In this document: positions 1-4,571 of the stretch, one piece after another | How the letters are laid out: every line of letters begins with the position of its first letter | Numbering within the stretch: the first letter of the stretch is position 1 | Source of the DNA: Hungateiclostridiaceae bacterium UBA3922 | GTDB lineage: Bacteria; Bacillota; Clostridia; Acetivibrionales; DTU013 | NCBI GenBank assembly: GCA_002386045.1 | Contig: DGEQ01000085.1 | Location: 3,067-12,058, forward strand | Length of the DNA stretch: 8,992 nt | Direction: 5' to 3' | Translations under genes and position numbers: made by a program | Notes under the pieces: model-generated | Told to the model about the DNA's origin: nothing | Database searches by the model: none | The model's input: the letters and a program-made list of their open reading frames with translations, nothing else

Positions 1-7
1 TACGCAT

Positions 8-82
8 GGGGATGTAACTCAGCGGGAGAGTGCTACACTGGCAGTGTAGAAGTCGAGGGTTCAAATCCCTTCATCTCCACCA
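8..82 (+). tRNA. tRNA-Ala (anticodon GGC)
   Basis: A full cloverleaf can be folded by eye. The 7-bp acceptor stem pairs 8-14 with 72-78 and includes a G3:U70 wobble, the classic alanine identity element. The D stem is ACTC/GAGT. The anticodon stem is 33-37 with 45-49, and the 7-nt loop 38-44 carries GGC at 40-42, reading GCC/GCU alanine codons. The T arm has the TTCAAAT loop. Discriminator A79 is followed by an encoded CCA (80-82). Anticodon and acceptor identity agree, so the assignment is secure. A terminator follows 10 nt later; the promoter is not visible because only 7 nt lie upstream. Confidence 0.98.
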
Positions 83-92
83 GCAAAGTAAG

Positions 93-135
93 ATCCGGAC
101 CTCTCAAAAAAGTGCGAGGTCCGGATTTGTTTTTC
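93..135 (+). terminator. Rho-independent terminator after tRNA-Ala
   Basis: A perfect 11-bp stem (93-103 with 116-126) closes a 12-nt loop and is followed by TTGTTTTTC, a U-rich tract. It ends the tRNA transcript. On the minus strand the same hairpin is followed only by CTTACTTTG, so it could weakly stop the convergent anti-sigma transcript as well. Confidence 0.92.
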
Positions 136-160
136 ATAGAAAGCTGCTGCGTCAGATACC

Positions 161-205
161 CGGTTTATGCAGAGGCCTGGTAAACCGTGGTTTCGGACTG
201 AAACC
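161..205. repeat. Two adjacent inverted repeats downstream of the anti-sigma gene
   Basis: CGGTTTA (161-167) is complementary to TAAACCG (181-187) across a 13-nt loop. GGTTTC (189-194) is complementary to GAAACC (200-205) across a 5-nt loop. The second lies directly behind the minus-strand stop codon at 211-213. Neither is followed by a U tract in the minus direction, so they are not convincing intrinsic terminators. They may be 3'-end stabilising hairpins for the sigma/anti-sigma mRNA (inference). Confidence 0.5.
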
Positions 206-210
206 GGGGC

Positions 211-1734
211 TTAGTTGAATCTGCCGTCCCATACGGGCATGTTTTCCAGGTACTCGCTCTGGACCGCCGGCACATAGAATGCACCAAAGGTCTTCAGTCC
301 GTTTTCCAGTGCCTCTGCCGGCAATTCTACCAGGAACCTGTAGTACGGCATGAACACCGTGTCAAGCCTGCCTGTGCGGTAGACCAGTTCGACACGGGCA
401 ATATATTCTTCGCCGGGCAGTTCTTCAGGGACGGATGTTATATAATGGCCTTCCAGCAGGAGCCTTCGTGCTTCTTCCGCAGTTATTATGGGATAGTCGC
501 CGATTTTCTGCGACAGGTCGGCGTTATAATACTTGATCGCGCTGAGTCCGCCCGAACCGGTCGGCTGGAAACAGAGCCTCCTGAAATTGTAGTTAAGTAT
601 CCGGTCCGAAAGGCTACCTGCATTTTCGAATACAGATGTTTCCATGCGATTGAGGACTCCGCTGAACGTATAATCGGCTGCCAGGTCATAGCCGGGCTCC
701 TTTATTCCCATGAATCCGCCGTACTCGGCAAAAAGATATTGTGTGGCTGCCAGGGCCTGATCGTATGTCGTGTTATCATATGCAAAGATATATCCGTCAG
801 GCAGGGGAAGACCAGTGCTGTAAATGGAGCCGTCGACTGTTTCATATCCGAAATCAAACGCAACTGTGAATCTTTCATAGGCAGCGAGCTTGCCGATGTC
901 TTTTGCTATGTGTGATGTTTCAGGTGTAAGCGAGAGCAGGATATCCCCGTCCCTGTGGACCTCGATTTTCGCGCCTCTGCATTCCGCAATTGCGCGGTAC
1001 GCACCCGTGTTTCGGCGTATTTCTTCCCCGGATGCGCCGGCGGATTCCATTTTCTGAATGATTTGCCCTATTTCATCCATAGTCGGCTCTGTGTACAGTG
1101 ATGTTATTTCAAGGCCGAACAGGTCTGCGATTTTCCCTGCTTCGGCAAGCATCTCTTCGGGAGTCAGGCCGCTTACCGGCGCACCTGCTCCGTCATATTC
1201 ATGTGGATTGGCAAACACGGGCATGGTCCCGAGGTCATTGTTTTCCGTCCACGGGTTGCCGTTCTGCAGTTCACCGATATCATAAGCCAGGTGACCTTCA
1301 AAGCCAAAGGTCCCGAGATCGGTGTTTACGGGCAGTTTCGGCAGGTCAGGCAAACCAGGCAGATCGTGCGGATCAGCCGGACGTACCAGGTCAGGTGCGT
1401 TGCCCGGGTCAGCCGGCTGTACCATGTCCGGCACATCGCCCGGGTCAGTCGGCTGTACCATGTCCGGCACGTCGTTTGGGGCGGTCTGCTGTATTTTGCC
1501 GTGCAGGAGGATCACAGCGGCGATAAGGCATACAGCTGCGGCGACAGCAGATGTCCGCGTTGCCCGGGTCAGCCATATGGGTCGGAGTTTTGTATACCGA
1601 GTTCCTGCTGTCATGACCTCAGCTTCCATGGCATCAGTTTTTATAACTTCTGCTTCAATGACCGGATCATCGGCTTCCGTTATAAAACGGTCATCGATCT
1701 GACCGATAAAGTCCATTAGTTTTTCCGGGTTCAC
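211..1734 (-). CDS. Membrane-anchored anti-sigma factor with Pro/Asp repeat stalk
   Basis: 507 residues. This is the probable antagonist of the sigma factor encoded just upstream: it would hold the sigma factor at the membrane until an envelope signal releases it. The short cytoplasmic N-terminus (about 1-58) contains a FIGQIDDRFITEAD-like stretch, typical of Firmicute anti-sigma proteins that lack a zinc-finger motif. One membrane segment spans about 61-78. Residues 88-135 are tandem 12-residue units of the DVPDMVQPxDPG type, probably an extended spacer. A large outer domain (about 140-507) has no motif I can name. The start is GTG at 1734-1732, overlapping the sigma stop (GTGA), with GGAG 7 nt upstream; ATG at residue 7 is less well placed. 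Translational coupling with the sigma gene is likely. The anti-sigma role rests on N-terminal style, topology and operon position, not on a catalytic motif. Confidence 0.85.
   Translation of the reverse strand: MNPEKLMDFIGQIDDRFITEADDPVIEAEVIKTDAMEAEVMTAGTRYTKLRPIWLTRATRTSAVAAAVCLIAAVILLHGKIQQTAPNDVPDMVQPTDPGDVPDMVQPADPGNAPDLVRPADPHDLPGLPDLPKLPVNTDLGTFGFEGHLAYDIGELQNGNPWTENNDLGTMPVFANPHEYDGAGAPVSGLTPEEMLAEAGKIADLFGLEITSLYTEPTMDEIGQIIQKMESAGASGEEIRRNTGAYRAIAECRGAKIEVHRDGDILLSLTPETSHIAKDIGKLAAYERFTVAFDFGYETVDGSIYSTGLPLPDGYIFAYDNTTYDQALAATQYLFAEYGGFMGIKEPGYDLAADYTFSGVLNRMETSVFENAGSLSDRILNYNFRRLCFQPTGSGGLSAIKYYNADLSQKIGDYPIITAEEARRLLLEGHYITSVPEELPGEEYIARVELVYRTGRLDTVFMPYYRFLVELPAEALENGLKTFGAFYVPAVQSEYLENMPVWDGRFN
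1330..1473 (-). repeat. 36-bp tandem repeat inside the anti-sigma gene
   Basis: Four 36-bp units (1438-1473, 1402-1437, 1366-1401, 1330-1365) encode 12-residue Pro/Asp units. The first two, in coding order, differ at only 2 of 36 bases. The third is clearly diverged (PDLVRPADPH), and the fourth is a degenerate Leu/Pro version. The array stays in frame whatever the copy number, so it could expand or contract without breaking the gene. It encodes the linker between the membrane segment and the outer domain. Confidence 0.9.
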
Positions 1735-2291
1735 GGTATCACTCCCTCGTTTTCGAGATGGGTCCTGAGCTTTTTGCGTGTGCGGAAGAGCATGGACTTG
1801 ACCTTGCTTTCGCTCATTCCGAATCGTGCAGCTATTGCATGGATAGAGTCGGCATACCAGTACCGCCTTACGAACACGATCCTGCTTTCCCTGTCCAGCG
1901 ACTTCAAAAAGGAGTTTATTGCTCCAGCGACGAGTCCCGAGTCGAACTCAGCCTCGACATTGCGGCTTGCCGGTATGCATTCCTCCAGTTCGGAGTATAT
2001 AAGTGCGATATTGTCGCCGCCGCGTTTTTGGGTCCTCTGTTCTTTATACCTGTTGAGCGAAAGGTTCCGGGTGATCCTGCCCAAATAGGCGCGGAGGTTT
2101 GCAGGGCGCTGGGGCGGTATGCTTTCCCATGCCTTCTGATATGTATCGTTCACGCATTCTTCTGCGTCTTCGCTGTTCAGAAGGATATTGGCCGCTATTT
2201 TCGTGCAGTAACTGCCGTATTTTTTCGCTGTTTCACTGACAGCGGATTCGGAGCGCGCCCAGTACAGGTCGAGTATCATTTCGTCATCCAT
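1731..2291 (-). CDS. ECF-type RNA polymerase sigma factor
   Basis: 186 residues, the normal length for an extracytoplasmic-function sigma factor with only regions 2 and 4. Region 2 spans about 21-85 and carries the DAEECVNDTYQKAWESIP signature (42-59) used for core binding and -10 recognition. Region 4 spans about 122-180 and has a helix-turn-helix around 148-172 (IHAIAARFGMSESKVKSML) for the -35. ATG at 2291-2289 has AAGGGG 9 nt upstream. The stop overlaps the anti-sigma GTG by 4 nt, so the pair is co-transcribed and probably translationally coupled. It should redirect RNA polymerase to envelope-stress promoters when the anti-sigma protein releases it. A TGCAAC-N16-TGTC element upstream suggests it activates its own operon. 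The exact ECF group cannot be assigned by eye. Confidence 0.94.
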   Translation of the reverse strand: MDDEMILDLYWARSESAVSETAKKYGSYCTKIAANILLNSEDAEECVNDTYQKAWESIPPQRPANLRAYLGRITRNLSLNRYKEQRTQKRGGDNIALIYSELEECIPASRNVEAEFDSGLVAGAINSFLKSLDRESRIVFVRRYWYADSIHAIAARFGMSESKVKSMLFRTRKKLRTHLENEGVIP

Positions 2292-2331
2292 CTTTAGCTA
2301 CCCCTTGAATTTTTGAAGCTTCACCCATAAA

Positions 2332-2357
2332 GACAACAAAAAAATGGTTTCGTTGCA
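2332..2357 (-). promoter_or_regulatory. Candidate autoregulatory ECF promoter for the sigma/anti-sigma operon
   Basis: On the minus strand, TGCAAC (2357-2352) is followed after 16 nt by TGTC (2335-2332). A run of seven T lies just upstream of the -10. An AAC-containing -35 and a GTC/CGT-containing -10 are typical of ECF promoters. Transcription would begin near 2325, leaving a leader of roughly 35 nt before the ATG at 2291, which is a sensible length. The assignment is inferred from sequence; the factor's specificity is unknown. Confidence 0.5.
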
Positions 2358-2396
2358 CAATAAGGCGAAAAATCCTATCAATCAGGCTGCAAAATC

Positions 2397-2405
2397 ATTA
2401 TACCA
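2397..2405 (-). promoter_or_regulatory. Candidate extended -10 housekeeping promoter toward the sigma gene
   Basis: Read on the minus strand, TGGTATAAT is a perfect extended -10 element (TGnTATAAT). No good TTGACA-like -35 sits 15-19 nt upstream, which an extended -10 can tolerate. The leader to the sigma ATG would be about 100 nt. It could supply basal expression, with the closer ECF-type site giving induced expression. Confidence 0.5.
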
Positions 2406-2475
2406 TATTCAGGACACGAGCATTGCCGCCGTCCGGTTATTTCAGAAAGGAGCGAAATATTTTGACGGCGTGCGT

Positions 2476-2481
2476 TATAAT
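2476..2481 (+). promoter_or_regulatory. Candidate -10 for the response regulator/kinase operon
   Basis: A perfect TATAAT lies 58 nt upstream of the first possible start codon. No -35 match is found at 15-19 nt upstream; a TTGACG (2462-2467) is only 8 nt away, too close to be its -35. A promoter with a consensus -10 and no -35 is the kind that usually needs an activator, which would fit autoregulation by the OmpR-type protein (inference). Confidence 0.45.
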
Positions 2482-2490
2482 ATTGTATTG

Positions 2491-2513
2491 GGTCCTGGCA
2501 TGCTGCCAGGTCC
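2491..2513 (+). repeat. Strong hairpin/palindrome in the response-regulator leader
   Basis: 2491-2500 pairs with 2504-2513 around a TGC loop: nine Watson-Crick pairs with a single T-T mismatch at the third pair. It starts about 10 nt after the TATAAT, so it would form the extreme 5' end of the mRNA, and it ends 15 nt before the ribosome binding site. Alternatives are an operator around the start site or a 5' stabilising stem. No U tract follows, so it is not a terminator. Confidence 0.75.
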
Positions 2514-2527
2514 GATCCTGCGGATTC

Positions 2528-2533
2528 GGGGAG
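2528..2533 (+). promoter_or_regulatory. Ribosome binding site deciding the response-regulator start
   Basis: GGGGAG ends 6 nt before ATG 2540 and directly abuts ATG 2534. The spacing favours 2540, which also puts the start immediately before the conserved VRILVVDDD strand of the receiver domain. The long upstream extension of the open frame (from 2423) has no ribosome binding site and no domain content. Confidence 0.75.
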
Positions 2534-2539
2534 ATGCAG

Positions 2540-3214
2540 ATGGTACGGATACTGGTCGTCGACGATGATAAGAATACAAGGCGGCTGCTTGAGGCAGTCC
2601 TTGCGGCGGAGAACTATACGGTCTTCACCGCGACCAACGGCGAGGAAGCGCTCCAGGTAATGGACAGGGAACATATCGACCTGGTGGTGCTGGACATAAT
2701 GATGCCGAAAATGGACGGTTACGAGTTTACGAGGATATTGCGGGAATCGAACAACAACCTGCCCATCCTTATGGTGTCTGCGAAGCAGTTGCCCGAGGAC
2801 AGGCACAGGGGCTTTATCGTCGGAACTGACGACTATATCACGAAGCCCATCGACGTGGAGGAAATGCTTCTGCGCATAAAGGCACTCCTCAGGCGCGCGC
2901 AGATAGCTGCGGAGAGAAAGATCGTAATAGGTGACGTGGTACTGGACTACGACAGACTTACGGTCACGAAAAACGGCGAGGTCCAGGAACTGCCGCAGAA
3001 GGAGTTCATGCTCCTGTTCAAACTTCTTTCATATCCCGGCAGGATTTTCACCCGGATACAGCTTATGGACGAAATATGGGGCAATGAGAGCGATTCGGGC
3101 TGGGAAACAGTGACGGTCCATATCGCGAGACTGCGAAAACGCTTCGAGGGCTGGGAAGAGTTTGAGATCGTGTCGGTCAGGGGACTTGGTTACAAGGCGG
3201 TGAAAAAGGTATGA
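2540..3214 (+). CDS. OmpR/PhoB-type response regulator
   Basis: 224 residues, the usual family length. The receiver domain (about 2-117) shows the acidic pocket (VVDDD, 8-10), the phospho-acceptor Asp52 in LDIMMP, Ser80 at the switch position and the invariant Lys102 in TKP. The C-terminal winged helix (about 128-222) ends with the RGLGYKA wing. It is expected to be phosphorylated by the kinase encoded immediately downstream and to bind DNA, most likely direct repeats near promoters. Its stop overlaps the kinase start (ATGA), so the two are co-translated. The likely targets are its own operon and the ABC transporter gene 1.4 kb downstream, as is common for kinase-regulator-transporter clusters in Firmicutes; that link is inference. 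All key phosphorylation residues are intact. Confidence 0.96.
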   Translation: MVRILVVDDDKNTRRLLEAVLAAENYTVFTATNGEEALQVMDREHIDLVVLDIMMPKMDGYEFTRILRESNNNLPILMVSAKQLPEDRHRGFIVGTDDYITKPIDVEEMLLRIKALLRRAQIAAERKIVIGDVVLDYDRLTVTKNGEVQELPQKEFMLLFKLLSYPGRIFTRIQLMDEIWGNESDSGWETVTVHIARLRKRFEGWEEFEIVSVRGLGYKAVKKV

Positions 3215-4266
3215 AGCCCGAACAGAAAAAACACCGGCTGGCACTGACGCTGCTTTTTGCGGGCGTCATTTTCTGTTTTCTGATCCTTACGATGGCCGTA
3301 GTCGGCGGAGTTATCATCTTCCTGGTCCACCGGGGATATCTCGAGCCCATCGGTGAAGTTCCCAGGGCGCGGCACCTGGTACTCAGGATGATGTTGGCAA
3401 GCGTAATGATCGGGGCGATCCTGTCTGCCCTTGCAAGCCGTATCCCCTTAAGACCGGTCAACGCGATCATCAATGCGATGAACAGGCTTGCCGCCGGTGA
3501 TTTCAAGACGCGCCTGAGTTTCGGGAAATACCTGGGCAAACATCCGACGGCGAAAGAAATCACCCGGAGTTTCAACAACCTGGCGGAAGAGCTTGAAAAA
3601 ACGGAAATACTCCGATCCGATTTTATCAACAACTTTTCCCATGAGTTCAAGACACCGATAGTTTCGATCGCGGGATTTGCCAAACTGCTCAAGCACGGCA
3701 ACCTGACCGAGGAGCAGAAGGCGGAATATATCGATATCATCGAGGAGGAATCCATGCGCCTTGCGGCCATGGCGACCAACGTGCTGAGCCTGACGAAGGT
3801 CGAAAACCAGACGATCCTGACGGGGGTGACGGAATTCAACCTGTCGGAGCAGATAAGGAACTGCTTCCTGCTCCTCGAAAGCAAGTGGACCAAAAAGAAT
3901 ATAACGCCTGAACTCGATTTCGGCGAACACACCATAAGGGCAAACGAGGAAATGCTCAAGCAGGTGTGGATCAACCTTATAGACAATGCCATAAAATTCG
4001 GTGACGAAGGGTCCACGGTGCGGGTGACCATCACCGAGACCGAAAAAAACATCTTCGTCTCCATTGACGACACGGGCGTCGAGATTCCGCCGGAACTGAA
4101 GGAGCGCATCTTCCAGAAGTTTTACCAGGCAGACGAATCCCATTCCGGCGAGGGCAACGGCGTCGGGCTGGCCGTCGTGAAAGCCATCGTAAAGCTGCAC
4201 AACGGGGATGTCACCGTTTCGTCGGCAGACCGCAAAACGGTGTTTACCGTGTCACTTCCGAAATAA
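3211..4266 (+). CDS. Membrane sensor histidine kinase with a short outer loop
   Basis: 351 residues. Two membrane segments (about 10-39 and 57-76) are separated by an outer loop of only about 15 residues, so the kinase probably senses within the membrane or through a partner protein rather than with its own ligand domain. A HAMP-like linker (about 77-130) precedes the dimerisation domain, whose H box FSHEFKTPI places the phospho-acceptor at His144. The ATPase domain has an N box (WINLIDNAIKF, Asn255/Asn259), an F box (FQKFYQAD) and a G2 box (GEGNGVGL, 313-320). The G1 box reads DDTGVEI: the second glycine of the usual DxGxGI is Glu291. ATG 3211 overlaps the regulator stop by 4 nt. The transporter gene downstream is the obvious functional partner or signal source (inference). 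Confidence 0.95.
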   Translation: MKPEQKKHRLALTLLFAGVIFCFLILTMAVVGGVIIFLVHRGYLEPIGEVPRARHLVLRMMLASVMIGAILSALASRIPLRPVNAIINAMNRLAAGDFKTRLSFGKYLGKHPTAKEITRSFNNLAEELEKTEILRSDFINNFSHEFKTPIVSIAGFAKLLKHGNLTEEQKAEYIDIIEEESMRLAAMATNVLSLTKVENQTILTGVTEFNLSEQIRNCFLLLESKWTKKNITPELDFGEHTIRANEEMLKQVWINLIDNAIKFGDEGSTVRVTITETEKNIFVSIDDTGVEIPPELKERIFQKFYQADESHSGEGNGVGLAVVKAIVKLHNGDVTVSSADRKTVFTVSLPK

Positions 4267-4387
4267 TACCGGCTCAGCAAGAATATCGGTTCTTTTCCCG
4301 GAATCCGTTTTCTGCGCTGATACGGAAAATCTGCAATGTCTTTTTCGGGCGGATCATTGCCGGGTCCCGAATCTCTTCCCTTGTTTA

Positions 4388-4415
4388 TTTTCAGTTTAGA
4401 ATATGTCCGTATAAT
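4388..4415 (+). promoter_or_regulatory. Candidate promoter for the ABC transporter gene
   Basis: TTTTCA (4388-4393, four of six matches to TTGACA) and a perfect TATAAT (4410-4415) are 16 nt apart. The implied leader is about 150 nt long and would include the 19-bp direct repeat. The -10 is convincing; the -35 is weak, consistent with an activated promoter. Confidence 0.45.
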
Positions 4416-4501
4416 CGGATCGGCAATGGTGCAGAAGGATGGGGCAGGCGCCATCGGCGGACTGAGATCCGGCAGCGCCAATGTCTGCTGGATTACGGGC
4501 G

Positions 4502-4545
4502 TCTCTCAGTAAAATAAAAAAAGACATCTTTCAGTAAAATATAAA
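4502..4545 (+). repeat. 19-bp direct repeat, 25-bp period, upstream of the ABC transporter
   Basis: Copies at 4502-4520 and 4527-4545 agree at 17 of 19 positions, sharing the core TCAGTAAAATA (4506-4516 and 4531-4541). The second copy ends 14 nt before the ribosome binding site. Each copy also contains TAAAAT (4510-4515, 4535-4540), one base from a consensus -10. The pair could be regulator-binding boxes or duplicated promoter elements. Confidence 0.7.
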
Positions 4546-4571
4546 CCAGGTACAGCAAAGGAGTTGTGACG

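Larger units (their letters stand above)
4267..4571. other. 305-bp intergenic region between kinase and ABC transporter genes
   Basis: No coding sequence is credible here. It holds a promoter candidate (4388-4415), a 19-bp direct repeat (4502-4520/4527-4545) and the transporter ribosome binding site. GCAATG occurs at 4333-4338 and 4423-4428, and its complement CATTGC at 4355-4360; with flanking bases, CATTGCCG (4355-4362) pairs perfectly with CGGCAATG (4421-4428). No hairpin-plus-U terminator closes the kinase gene, so some read-through into the transporter gene is possible. Confidence 0.6.

Noticed and set aside
8..135. tRNA gene as an integration site for a mobile element
   Set aside because: A tRNA 3' end is a frequent attachment site, but no integrase and no second copy of the tRNA 3' end was noticed in the window. 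The terminator directly after it looks native.
445..915. 156-codon plus-strand open frame inside the anti-sigma gene
   Set aside because: It is antisense to a continuous 507-codon gene with good start, operon context and topology. The plus-strand translation shows no recognisable domain.
2353..2382. TTGCAC plus TATCAA as a plus-strand promoter for the two-component operon
   Set aside because: The -10 match is weak, and the same bases are better explained as the minus-strand TGCAAC element. TATAAT at 2476 is closer to the gene.
2423..2539. N-terminal extension of the response regulator
   Set aside because: The frame stays open upstream, but there is no ribosome binding site there, the extension has no domain, it spans the TATAAT and the palindrome, and ATG 2540 is well spaced from GGGGAG.
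3177..4109. 310-codon minus-strand open frame opposite the sensor kinase
   Set aside because: It lies wholly opposite the response-regulator end and kinase, whose protein motifs are unmistakable. Its translation is Ser/Arg-rich low-complexity sequence without domains, as expected of an antisense shadow.
4266..4301. Terminator right after the kinase gene
   Set aside because: AAGAA/TTCTT with nested CCGG arms can be drawn, but the stem is AT-rich with an internal loop and is followed by CCCGG rather than a U tract.
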